Assembly (NCBI RefSeq): GCF_001423765.1
Contig: NZ_LMPG01000010.1
Span: 187,220 to 251,219 of the forward strand
DNA length: 64,000 nt
Source of the DNA: Sphingomonas sp. Leaf343
GTDB lineage: Bacteria > Pseudomonadota > Alphaproteobacteria > Sphingomonadales > Sphingomonadaceae
Direction: 5' to 3'
Part shown: piece by piece, positions 26,234 through 35,064 of the stretch
Layout of the letters: the number at the start of each line of letters is the position of its first letter
How positions within the stretch are numbered: position 1 is the first letter of the stretch
Notes under the pieces: generated by a model
Told to the model about the DNA's origin: nothing
Seen by the model: only the letters and a program-made list of their open reading frames with translations
Databases searched by the model: none
Program-made: the position numbers and the translations under genes

Positions 26234-27273
26234 GCGCGGTCCTTGCGGGTGACGGAGGAGGCGCGCACGACCAGTCGGGTGGGCAGGATCATGCTCGCCG
26301 CCGCCTCTCCCCTGATCCGTGCGAGCAGCAGTTCGACCAGCCGGCGGCCCGCTGCGGCGGCGTCCTGCACCACCGTCGTCAGCGGCGGGTTCGCGAAGCT
26401 CGCCGCGGGGATATCGTCGAAGCCGACGACCGCGATGTCGTGCGGGACGGACAATCCCGCCTCCGCCAGCACACGCATCGCCGCCAGCGCGATCAGGTCG
26501 CTCGCCGCGACGATGCCATCGAACGGCAGGCCACGTGCCAGCAGTTCGATGGCCGCACGCGTGCCGTCGTCCTCCGTCGAGATCGATGCGACCTGCAGCC
26601 GCGGATCGGGTGCAAGCCCCGCCTCCGCCAGCGCCTGGGCATAGCCGGCGTGGCGATCGTGGAACTCCGGATAATGATCGGTCGCATCGCCCAGAAATGC
26701 GATCCGCCGCCGTCCCTGCTCCAGCAGATGCCGCGCCGCCGCCAGTCCGCCCGCGACATTGTCGCACCCCAGCGTCAGCCCCGGCTGCCCCGGCTGCACC
26801 GATCCCCAGCGCACGAAATGCGTGCCGTGGCCGACCAGCGTCACCAGCCGCTGATGATAGTGCGCGTAATCGCCATAGCCGAGCAGGATCAGCCCGTCGG
26901 CCCGGTGGCTGTCCTCGTAATCGGTGTGCCAGTCGCTCGACAGTTGCTGGAACGACACCAGCAGGTCGTAGCCCTGTTCGGCGCACGCGCTCATGATCGA
27001 TCCCAGCATCGCAAGGAAGAACGGGTTGATGAGCGTGTCGTCCGGCGACGGATCGCGGAACAGCAGCAGTGCGATCGTCCGCGTCGTGCCCGATCGCAGG
27101 TTCGATGCGGCCCGGTCGACGGTATAGTTCAGCTGCTTCGCGATCGCCTCGATGCGCTGGCGGGTCGCCGGGCTGACGGTGGGGCTGCCGCGCAGCGCGC
27201 GCGACACGGTCGGCTGCGACACGCCGGCCAGATGGGCGATGTCGAACGATGTGGCTTTGCGTTGACCGGACAA
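26230..27273 (-). CDS. LacI family transcriptional regulator (MalI/SusR-like)
   Basis: 347 aa. The N-terminal helix-turn-helix (FDIAHLAGVSQPTVSRALRG) and hinge helix (YTVDRAASNLRSG) fit LacI proteins, followed by a periplasmic-binding-protein-like sensor with GYDLLVSFQQ and DIAVVGFDDIPAASF. It would repress the maltodextrin genes and be released by a sugar inducer. It is divergent from the TonB-dependent receptor gene and cotranscribed with the sugar permease. A palindrome at 27453-27460 in the shared upstream region is a candidate operator. Confidence 0.93.
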   Translation of the reverse strand: MSGQRKATSFDIAHLAGVSQPTVSRALRGSPTVSPATRQRIEAIAKQLNYTVDRAASNLRSGTTRTIALLLFRDPSPDDTLINPFFLAMLGSIMSACAEQGYDLLVSFQQLSSDWHTDYEDSHRADGLILLGYGDYAHYHQRLVTLVGHGTHFVRWGSVQPGQPGLTLGCDNVAGGLAAARHLLEQGRRRIAFLGDATDHYPEFHDRHAGYAQALAEAGLAPDPRLQVASISTEDDGTRAAIELLARGLPFDGIVAASDLIALAAMRVLAEAGLSVPHDIAVVGFDDIPAASFANPPLTTVVQDAAAAGRRLVELLLARIRGEAAASMILPTRLVVRASSVTRKDRA

Positions 27274-27448
27274 ACTCAGGGCACCCTCTCCCCACGTCCG
27301 CTCTTTCGACGGCGACCGCGCCTGCCGAGAACAGCGCAGAACGACCGCGACGTCAACGCTTGCGACCCGTCCGGCGGCTATTTATCACATAATTAGGCGA
27401 CGTGGGGACAAAGCTGTGACTGCCCGGCCACAGCGGGTTGCATAAAAG

Positions 27449-27513
27449 TTGAATACGTATGCCGCGGGCTTTCCGAACATCGTCGCGCAATCCATTGCGA
27501 CACCATGTATTCA
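27449..27513. promoter_or_regulatory. Candidate LacI-family operator (ATACGTAT core) with a distal half-site
   Basis: ATACGTAT at 27453-27460 is a perfect 8-bp palindrome with the central CG typical of LacI-family operators. It is preceded by TTGA, giving TTGAATACGTAT. A reversed half-site GTATTCA lies at 27507-27513. Both sit between the divergent lacI-like gene and the TonB-dependent receptor. The link to the LacI protein is inferred from position. Confidence 0.45.
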
Positions 27514-27563
27514 CCCACGGCGCGAGAGACGCCACGGGTTCTAAGGGGGAGGATTTTCGACCA

Positions 27564-30449
27564 ATGGCTTCTACACGCTCGATCTCGTTCGGTGCCACGC
27601 TGAACCTGACCGCCAGTGGCGGTGCGCTGAGCGCCGCCCTGTTGCTGATCGGCACCGGTAGCGCGCACGCGCAACAGACGACGACGGTGCCCGACCCGGC
27701 CGGCAGTTCCAGCACGTCTGCCAATCCTAACGAGTCCGGCAGCGCGCCCGATCGCCGCGCCGCGAACGCCGCCGTCACTGGCGACGTCACCGCCGCCCAG
27801 AACGAGGCGACCGCACAGGCAGCCGGAGCCGCCGTGCAGGACGCGGGCGGCACGCAGGAGGATGCGGAGATCGTCGTCACCGGCTTCCGCCGCAGCCTCG
27901 AAAATGCCGTAGCGGAAAAGAAGAGCCGGGATCAGGTCATCGAATCGGTGTCCGCCGAAGATATCGGCAAGCTGCCCGACGCCTCGATCGCCGAGTCGAT
28001 CGCACGCCTGCCCGGCGTTACGTCGCAGCGTATCGCGGGCCGCTCGAACTCGATCTCGATCCGCGGCTTCGCGCCCGATTTCTCGACGACGCTGCTTAAC
28101 GGTCGCGAGCAAACGTCGACGGGTGACAACCGCGCCGTCGAGTACGACCAGTATCCCGCCGAAGTCGTCAATCAGGTGCTGATCTACAAGACCGCCAATG
28201 CCGGCCTCGTCGGACAGGGTCTGTCGGGCACGGTCGACCTGCGCACCATCCGTCCGCTCGAATTCGGCCGTCAGGTCGTGTCGATCGGCGCGCGCGGGAC
28301 CTATGCCGATATCGGAAAGCTGAACGCCGGGTCGAAGGACCTCGGCTACCGCGCCACCGCGACCTATGTCGACCAGTTCGCGAACGACACGCTCGGCATC
28401 GCGCTGTCGGCATCCTATCTGGACGAGCCTTACCAGATCCAGGAGTTCAACGCCTGGGGCTATGCGACCGGCACCCGCGTCGGCGACACCGCCCAGACCT
28501 CTGTCATCGGCGGCTCCAAGTCCTACGTCACGTCCACGACGCTCAAGCGCCTCGGCCTGTCGGGCACGGTGCAGTGGAAGCCGATCCCGGAGCTGGTCAC
28601 CACGCTCGACGGCTTCTTCTCGGACTTCAAGGACAACCAGATCAAGCGCGGTATCGAGCTGCCGCTGGCGTTCGGTGGCGGATCGGGCACGATCTTCAAC
28701 CCGACGCAGACCAACTCGACCGTATCGAACGGCCTCATCACCTCCGGCACGTTCGAGAATGTGCAGGGCGTCGTCCGCAACGACGCGTTCGAACGCAAGG
28801 CGAAGCTCTATTCGTTCGGCTACAACGCCAAATACACCGGCGACGACGGCTGGAATGCTCAGGTCGACGTCAGCTACTCGCGCACCAATCGCCGCGAACT
28901 GAGCTTCGAAAGCTATAGCGGCACCGGCTATGGTCAGGCGCTGGGCGCGACCGACACGATTGGCTTCACCAGCGGCAATTCGGGCACGTTCTTCGACCCT
29001 ACGCTCGACTATTCCGATCCCAACCTGATCCTCCTGACCGATCCGCTCGGCTGGGGCGGTGCGAACGCGCAGGCTGCGTATCTCAATGATCGTCAGGTCA
29101 CCGATTCGATCCGTCAGTACCGGACCGAGATCGAGAAGGAGATCGACTCGCCGATCAGCGCTATGCGCTTCGGCATGAACTATACGCGTCATACGAAGTC
29201 GCTGGTCCCGACCGAGTTCATCCTGCGCCTCGCCAACGGTGCGTTGCAGCAGCGGATTCCGGAACAGTATATCAAGGCGTCGACGGACCAGTCGTATCTG
29301 GGGCTGGGGCCGATGCTGTCCTATGATCCGCGCGAACTGCTCGCGGGCGGGGTCTACAGCTCGACTCCGAACTTCAGCCAGGATATCGCGACCAAGGCGT
29401 TCCGCGTCCGCGAGGATCTGATGACCGCCTATGTCCAGTCCGATCTGCGCGTGCCCGTGGGCACTGCCGAGCTGACCGGCAATTTCGGTGTTCAGGTCGT
29501 GCATACCGAGCAGAAATCATCGGGCCTCGTGTCGAACGGCGTCGGCTTCAACAACGTCACGCGCGGCGACGATTATTTCGACGTGCTGCCGAGCGCCAAC
29601 CTGTCGCTGCGCTTCGCCAACGACATCGTCATCCGCGCCGCCGCGGCCCGCCAGATGCAGCGGCCGCGTATGGACGACATGCGCGTGGCGCTGGGTTACG
29701 GCTTCGACGCCAATCAGCAGATCCTGAACGGCAGCGGCGGCAACCCGTACCTCCGCCCGATCCGCTCGAACTCCTATGACGTCACGATCGAGAAGTATTT
29801 CGGCAACCGTGGCTATCTGGCGGTTCAGGGTTTCTACAAGGACCTGAAGAGCTTCGTCTACAATCAGGAGACCGCGTTCAATTACAGCGGCTACACCCTG
29901 CCGACGACCGCCCCCGCCAACACCCCGCCGATCGGTCTCGCCACGATCCCGATCAACGGCGAGGGCGGGAGCATCTACGGCGCGGAACTCGCCGGCACCC
30001 TGCCGCTGGGCGAGATCGTCGGCTTCCTCGACGGCTTCGGCGTCACCGGCGGCGGATCGTACACCAAGACGGAGATCACGCCGACGCCGGGCGGCGCGTC
30101 GGAGGACATTCCGGGCTATTCGCGCTGGGTGGCGAACGGCACCGCCTATTTCGAGAAGTGGGGCCTGAACATGCGCGGCAGCGTGCGGTACCGGTCGACC
30201 TTCGTCGGCGAACTGTCGGGCTTCGCCGCCAACCGCGTGCGTCGCCGCGCGCTGGACGAGCTGATCGTCGATGCACAGATCGGCTATGATTTCAGCGGCG
30301 GGATGTTCAACGGCCTGTCCGTCTACGTGCAGGGCCAGAACCTGACCGACGAACCGTTCGTCACGCTGAACGGCGGCGTCCGCAATCAGGTGATCGACTA
30401 TCAGAAATACGGTCGCCGTTATCTGGCGGGCTTCTCCTACAAGTTCTGA
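27564..30449 (+). CDS. TonB-dependent receptor, probable maltodextrin outer-membrane transporter (MalA-like)
   Basis: 961 aa. A signal peptide (ends GTGSAHAQ) precedes a Thr/Ala-rich linker and a TonB-box-like segment (EIVVTGFRRSLE). The plug domain has SAEDIGKLPDASIAESIARL and SISIRGFAPDFSTTLLNGRE, as in Caulobacter-type sugar receptors. The rest is a 22-strand barrel ending in the aromatic YLAGFSYKF. The ATG at 27564 is preceded by GGGGGAGG. It lies between a LacI regulator and an alpha-amylase, so alpha-glucan oligosaccharides are the likely ligand. A strong terminator follows. Confidence 0.93.
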   Translation: MASTRSISFGATLNLTASGGALSAALLLIGTGSAHAQQTTTVPDPAGSSSTSANPNESGSAPDRRAANAAVTGDVTAAQNEATAQAAGAAVQDAGGTQEDAEIVVTGFRRSLENAVAEKKSRDQVIESVSAEDIGKLPDASIAESIARLPGVTSQRIAGRSNSISIRGFAPDFSTTLLNGREQTSTGDNRAVEYDQYPAEVVNQVLIYKTANAGLVGQGLSGTVDLRTIRPLEFGRQVVSIGARGTYADIGKLNAGSKDLGYRATATYVDQFANDTLGIALSASYLDEPYQIQEFNAWGYATGTRVGDTAQTSVIGGSKSYVTSTTLKRLGLSGTVQWKPIPELVTTLDGFFSDFKDNQIKRGIELPLAFGGGSGTIFNPTQTNSTVSNGLITSGTFENVQGVVRNDAFERKAKLYSFGYNAKYTGDDGWNAQVDVSYSRTNRRELSFESYSGTGYGQALGATDTIGFTSGNSGTFFDPTLDYSDPNLILLTDPLGWGGANAQAAYLNDRQVTDSIRQYRTEIEKEIDSPISAMRFGMNYTRHTKSLVPTEFILRLANGALQQRIPEQYIKASTDQSYLGLGPMLSYDPRELLAGGVYSSTPNFSQDIATKAFRVREDLMTAYVQSDLRVPVGTAELTGNFGVQVVHTEQKSSGLVSNGVGFNNVTRGDDYFDVLPSANLSLRFANDIVIRAAAARQMQRPRMDDMRVALGYGFDANQQILNGSGGNPYLRPIRSNSYDVTIEKYFGNRGYLAVQGFYKDLKSFVYNQETAFNYSGYTLPTTAPANTPPIGLATIPINGEGGSIYGAELAGTLPLGEIVGFLDGFGVTGGGSYTKTEITPTPGGASEDIPGYSRWVANGTAYFEKWGLNMRGSVRYRSTFVGELSGFAANRVRRRALDELIVDAQIGYDFSGGMFNGLSVYVQGQNLTDEPFVTLNGGVRNQVIDYQKYGRRYLAGFSYKF

Positions 30450-30491
30450 TCCACCGTTTCGAAGATCGGGCCCAACCCCCGATGCACCTCC

Positions 30492-30532
30492 GGACCCGGC
30501 GAGCGGCGCAACCGCGCGCCGGGTCCTTTTTG
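30492..30532 (+). terminator. Rho-independent terminator between receptor and amylase genes
   Basis: A perfect 10-bp GC-rich stem, GGACCCGGCG (30492-30501) with CGCCGGGTCC (30517-30526), is followed by TTTTTG. It stands 43 bp after the receptor stop and 15 bp before the amylase ATG, so receptor and amylase levels can be uncoupled. Confidence 0.9.
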
Positions 30533-30546
30533 TTTAAGGTCCTCTC

Positions 30547-32343
30547 ATGAAGGCTTTCGCGCTTCTCGCCGCCACGCTGCTGGCCACCCCCCTCGCCGCG
30601 CAGGATTACCGCCAGCGCCTGCCGCAGGACGAGGTCATCTATTTCGTGCTGCCCGACCGGTTCGAGAATGCCGATCCGGCCAATGATCGCGGCGGCCTGA
30701 CCGGCGACCGTCTGAAGACCGGCTTCGATCCCTCGGCCAAGGGCTTCTATCACGGCGGCGACCTGAAAGGGCTGACGAAGCGGCTCGGCTACATCCAGTC
30801 GCTCGGCGCAACGGCCCTGTGGGTCGGCCCGATCTTCAAGAACAAGCCCGTTCAAGGCCCGAAGGGGCAGGAATCGGCCGGCTATCACGGCTACTGGATC
30901 ACCGACTTCACGCAGGTCGATCCGCATCTGGGCACCAATGCCGACTTCAGGGCGCTGGTCGATGCCGCCCACGCGCGCGGCATGAAGGTCTATATGGATA
31001 TCATCGCCAACCACACCGCCGACGTGATCCAGTATCGCGAATGCGGCGAAGGGAGCGAGTGCCCGTACCGCGACCGCGCGACCTATCCGTATCAGCGCCG
31101 CGGCGGCGTCGACGGACCGGCGATCAACCCGGGCTTCGCGGGTGATACCGTACAGACGCCGGAGAATTTCGCGCGACTGACCGATCCGACCTACGCTTAC
31201 ACGCCCTACGTTCCCGCCGCCGAACGTGTCGCGAAGGTGCCCGCGTGGCTCAACGACGTCACCCTCTATCACAACCGCGGCAACACGGTGTTCCGCAACG
31301 AAAGCTCCGACACCGGCGACTTTTCCGGTCTCGACGACCTGATGACCGAGAATCCGAAGGTCATCGCCGGCATGATCGACATCTTCGGCGGCTGGATCGA
31401 CCGGTTCGGTGTCGACGGCTTCCGCATCGACACCGCCAAGCATGTGAACCCCGCCTTCTGGCAAAGTTTCGTGCCCGCGATGCAGGCGCGCGCGAAGGCG
31501 AACGGCATCCCCAATTTCCACGTCTTCGGCGAGGTCACGGCGGGTATGGAGCCGGGCTATCTGGCGCGATGGACGAAGATCGCCGGCTATCCCGCGGTCC
31601 TCGATTTCGCGTTCCAGAGCGCGGTGATGCAGACGGTGGCGGAGAACAAGCCGACGAGCGTCCTCGCCGCTTTGTTCGAGGGCGATGTGCTGTACGCGAG
31701 CGGAGAGGAAACGGCCGACATCCTGCCGACCTTCCTGGGCAACCACGATCAGGGCCGCTTCGGCCGCTGGGTCCGGCTCGGCAACCCGCAAGCGTCGGAC
31801 GCGGAGGTGCTCCAGCGCACGATGCTCGGTAATGCCATGCTGCTGACGCTACGGGGCGTGCCGACCATCTATTATGGCGACGAGCAGGGGTTCGCGGGCG
31901 ACGGCAACGATCAGGACGCGCGCGAGGATATGTTCGCGAGCAAGGTCGCCACCTACAACGACAACACCCTGATCGGATCGAAGGCGACCACCGCCACGCC
32001 GAACTTCGACCAGCGCCAGCCGCTCTATCGCCAGATCGCCGAAATGGCGAAACTGCGCGTCGCGACACCCGCCCTCACCCGTGGCCGACAGGTGACCCGC
32101 GCGGGCGGGGACGGCCCCGGCCTGTTCGCCGTCTCGCGCTTCGACCCGGACACCGGCCGTGAGTTCGTGGTCGCGTTCAACACCTCCGCCCGCCCGCTGA
32201 CGCAGGCGGTGCAGGTGGAGGTCGGATCGTCGGCGTTCACGACACTGACCGGATCGTGCACGGCGAAAGCGAGCGCTCCCGGCAGCCTCGTCCTGACCCT
32301 CCCTGCGTTCGGCTATGCGGTGTGCGCAGCGAAAACCCGATAG
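30547..32343 (+). CDS. Exported alpha-amylase family glycosyl hydrolase (GH13)
   Basis: 598 aa with a signal peptide (MKAFALLAATLLATPLAAQ), so periplasmic or secreted. GH13 motifs in order: the MDIIANHTAD region, nucleophile Asp in VDGFRIDTAKHV, acid/base Glu in FHVFGEVTAG, and LPTFLGNHDQGRFGR with the third acidic residue. A beta-sandwich domain C ends the protein. The family hydrolyses alpha-1,4-glucans and may make maltodextrins for the adjacent receptor. It is separated from the receptor gene by a terminator; any promoter must lie within or overlap it. It is convergent with the chloride channel gene. Confidence 0.94.
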   Translation: MKAFALLAATLLATPLAAQDYRQRLPQDEVIYFVLPDRFENADPANDRGGLTGDRLKTGFDPSAKGFYHGGDLKGLTKRLGYIQSLGATALWVGPIFKNKPVQGPKGQESAGYHGYWITDFTQVDPHLGTNADFRALVDAAHARGMKVYMDIIANHTADVIQYRECGEGSECPYRDRATYPYQRRGGVDGPAINPGFAGDTVQTPENFARLTDPTYAYTPYVPAAERVAKVPAWLNDVTLYHNRGNTVFRNESSDTGDFSGLDDLMTENPKVIAGMIDIFGGWIDRFGVDGFRIDTAKHVNPAFWQSFVPAMQARAKANGIPNFHVFGEVTAGMEPGYLARWTKIAGYPAVLDFAFQSAVMQTVAENKPTSVLAALFEGDVLYASGEETADILPTFLGNHDQGRFGRWVRLGNPQASDAEVLQRTMLGNAMLLTLRGVPTIYYGDEQGFAGDGNDQDAREDMFASKVATYNDNTLIGSKATTATPNFDQRQPLYRQIAEMAKLRVATPALTRGRQVTRAGGDGPGLFAVSRFDPDTGREFVVAFNTSARPLTQAVQVEVGSSAFTTLTGSCTAKASAPGSLVLTLPAFGYAVCAAKTR

Positions 32344-32411
32344 ACTCCCCTATGCTTCGACTGGGGCGGGGCATCGCGCAAGTCGATCGCTGGTGCCCGC
32401 AACCCAGCCGA

Positions 32412-33731
32412 TCACGGCTTCGTCGCGAACGTCGCGGCCAGCCCGTGATACAGCTTTTCGCGGCACACCCCCATGCTCGCCCAGTCGGCGATGAAGGCCG
32501 TGGCGAACATCGGCAGCATCAGGCCGCGGCTGGCGGTCGTCTCGGACAGGATGATGACCGCGGTCAGCGGCGCGCGCACGACGCCGGTAAAATAGGCGAC
32601 CATCCCAAGGATCACGACTGCCGCCGCCGGCTCGCCCGGAAATGCCGCGCGCAGCAGATTGCCGACGCCCGCGCCCACTGCCAGACTTGGAGCGAAGATG
32701 CCGCCCGGCAGCCCGGCGACCGCGGTGGCCAGCGTAGCGAGCAGCTTGGCCGGACCGAACCACAAAGGCGCATCCGCCCCGACGATCATCGCCCGCGCCG
32801 CGCCATAGCCGGTGCCCCAGGTCAGTCCCGTGACGACACCCAGCACCGCGACGACGATGCCGCAGCCACCGGCGAACAGCACCGGCCGTGCCTTGCTCCA
32901 GCGCGTGATGCCGTGCCGCCCCGTCGCCAGCGCCAGCACCGCGCGCGAGAAACAACCGCCCGCCAGCCCGCCGGCGATCCCCGCGACCGGCACCACGATC
33001 AACGCTCCTGCGGTCGGAAGATGCGCGCCGATCGCGCCGAAATACACGTAATCGCCGGCCAGACTCTGCGCGACCATGCCGGCGATGACGATCGACGACA
33101 GCACCATCAGCGTCATGCGCTGTTCGTAGGCGGCGGCGAGTTCCTCGATCGCGAACAGCACGCCCGCCAGCGGCGTGTTGAAGGCGGCGGCGACGCCCGC
33201 TGCGCCGCTCGCGATCACGACCGAGCTTTTCAGCGTCACCAGCATCAGCCGGTGACTGAGGCCCATCACCGCCGCCGCGATCTGCACGGTCGGCCCCTCG
33301 CGCCCGACGCTGGCTCCGCACAGCACCGCGCCCAGCGTCAGCAGCGTCTTGCCGACGACGGTGCGGATGGCGATCAATCCGCTGGTCGCCGCCACCGGGT
33401 CGCTGCGGGCCGCCATCACCTGCGGAATGCCGGACCCGCGTGCCAGCGGCACCCAGCGGCGCGTGATCCACACGAGCGTCATGAATCCCAGCGGCGTCGT
33501 CAGCAGCGGCACCCAGCGGTAGTGGTTCGCGAACCCGCCGAACGCCTCGCCCGCCGCGTCCGACGCCTGCGCGAACAGCACCGCCGCGATGCCGATCGCG
33601 ATCGCACCCGCGATGACCGCGATACGCCTTCGGAAACGCACCGATGTCGGCCCACGCGACCGGAGCAGCGCCCGAAAGCGCGACGGCGTCCAGCGTCTGG
33701 TGGCGGGGGTGATCGGCGACGGGTCGGGCAC
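32412..33731 (-). CDS. CLC-family chloride channel or Cl-/H+ antiporter
   Basis: 439 aa inner-membrane protein. The selectivity motifs are GSGIPQV near residue 98, GREGPTVQIAA near 145 with the gating glutamate, and GGIFAPSLAVGAG near 320. A paired Glu in LFAIEELAAAYEQR near 190 matches the internal proton glutamate of antiporters such as E. coli ClcA, so H+-coupled exchange is likely. There is no C-terminal CBS pair. A long basic N-terminus precedes the first helix. Its role may be acid or halide tolerance. Confidence 0.92.
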   Translation of the reverse strand: MPDPSPITPATRRWTPSRFRALLRSRGPTSVRFRRRIAVIAGAIAIGIAAVLFAQASDAAGEAFGGFANHYRWVPLLTTPLGFMTLVWITRRWVPLARGSGIPQVMAARSDPVAATSGLIAIRTVVGKTLLTLGAVLCGASVGREGPTVQIAAAVMGLSHRLMLVTLKSSVVIASGAAGVAAAFNTPLAGVLFAIEELAAAYEQRMTLMVLSSIVIAGMVAQSLAGDYVYFGAIGAHLPTAGALIVVPVAGIAGGLAGGCFSRAVLALATGRHGITRWSKARPVLFAGGCGIVVAVLGVVTGLTWGTGYGAARAMIVGADAPLWFGPAKLLATLATAVAGLPGGIFAPSLAVGAGVGNLLRAAFPGEPAAAVVILGMVAYFTGVVRAPLTAVIILSETTASRGLMLPMFATAFIADWASMGVCREKLYHGLAATFATKP

Positions 33732-33777
33732 GCCCCCGTTTAAGCGTCCACGTCGCCGCGCGTCACCCCCCGCGCGA

Positions 33778-35064
33778 TCAGTCCTCCATGATCCGGCTGT
33801 GTTTGGCCGTATCTTTCATCCGCCAGTACACGATCAGCGACACGCCGATCATACCCGCGACATACCAGTAGAAGGCGCGCTCCGCCCCCTCCCCCTTCAG
33901 CCACAGCGCGACATACTCGGCAGTCCCGCCGAAGATCGTGTTCGCCAACGCATAGGGCAGCGCCACGCCCAGCGCGCGGACATGCGCCGGGAAAAGCTCC
34001 GCCTTCACGACCGCGTTGATCGAGGTATAGCCGCTGACGATGACCAGCGCCGTCATCACCAGCGCCCACGCCGCCAGCGGGCTGCGCACCGTCTCCAGCG
34101 CGGTGAACAGCGGCACGGTCGCGATCAGCCCGGCGATGCCGAACCCGATCATCAGCGGCTTGCGCCCGATCCGGTCGGACAGCGCCCCCGCCGCCGGCTG
34201 CAACAGCGCATACAGCGCCAGTGCCGCCGTCATGATCCCCGTCGCCGTCTCGCGGCTGAAGCCCGACGTGTTGACGAGGAACTTCTGCATGTACGTCGTG
34301 TAGGCATAGAAGGCGAGCGTCCCGCCCGCGGTCAGCAGCAGCACCGTCGCCGCCTCGCGCGGATGCTCCCTGAACAACAGCCAGCCGCTGGATTTGGGCT
34401 TGTCGCGGGAATTCTCGAACGACTGCGTCTCCGCGAGCCCGCGGCGGATGCGGAACACCACGATCGCCAGCAGTCCGCCGATCGCGAACGGAATGCGCCA
34501 GCCCCATACCTCCAGCTCCGCCTCGGACAGCACGCCTTGCAACAGCAGCAGCGTACCAAGCGCCAGCAACTGTCCGGCGATCAACGTCACATACTGGAAC
34601 GACGAGAAGAAGCCGCGCCGCGACTTGCCCGCCATCTCCGACAGATACACCGCGCTCGCGCCATATTCGCCGCCGACCGACAGACCCTGCATCAACCGCG
34701 CTAGCACCAGCAGCGCCGGTGCGCCCCAGCCGATCGTCTCGTATCCCGGACATACGGCGATCAGGAACGCGCCGGCGCACATCAGCGTCACCGACAGCGT
34801 CAGCCCGGCCTTGCGCCCATGTCGGTCGGCATAGATGCCCATGATCCACGCGCCGATCGGCCGCATCACGAACCCGACCGCGAACACCGCGGCGGTGTTC
34901 AGCAACTGCGCCGTCGGATCGCCTTTCGGGAAGAAGACCGGCGCGAAATACAGGCCGAATGCCGAATACACGTACCAGTCGAACCATTCGACCAGATTGC
35001 CCGCCGATCCGCCCAGAATCGACTTCAACCTGCCGCTTTTCGCGACGCCCCCCGCCGTGCTCAC
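33778..35064 (-). CDS. MFS metabolite:H+ symporter (KgtP/ProP-like)
   Basis: 428 aa, 12 helices. The family marks are GNLVEWFDWYVYSAFGLYFA at the N-terminus, RPIGAWIMGIYADRHGRK after helix 2, and LMQGLSVGGEYGASAVYLSE, as in alpha-ketoglutarate, citrate and proline/betaine carriers. The exact substrate is unknown. The start is a GTG at 35064 whose last bases overlap the peptidase stop (GTGA), so it is translated with the upstream M3 peptidase. This suggests import of an organic acid or amino acid product, though that is inference. Confidence 0.87.
   Translation of the reverse strand: MSTAGGVAKSGRLKSILGGSAGNLVEWFDWYVYSAFGLYFAPVFFPKGDPTAQLLNTAAVFAVGFVMRPIGAWIMGIYADRHGRKAGLTLSVTLMCAGAFLIAVCPGYETIGWGAPALLVLARLMQGLSVGGEYGASAVYLSEMAGKSRRGFFSSFQYVTLIAGQLLALGTLLLLQGVLSEAELEVWGWRIPFAIGGLLAIVVFRIRRGLAETQSFENSRDKPKSSGWLLFREHPREAATVLLLTAGGTLAFYAYTTYMQKFLVNTSGFSRETATGIMTAALALYALLQPAAGALSDRIGRKPLMIGFGIAGLIATVPLFTALETVRSPLAAWALVMTALVIVSGYTSINAVVKAELFPAHVRALGVALPYALANTIFGGTAEYVALWLKGEGAERAFYWYVAGMIGVSLIVYWRMKDTAKHSRIMED

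Noticed and set aside
24845..26644. A 599-codon plus-strand frame opposite the sugar permease and lacI genes
   Set aside because: Arg/His/Asp-rich with no domain, and it spans two real genes that are coupled on the other strand.
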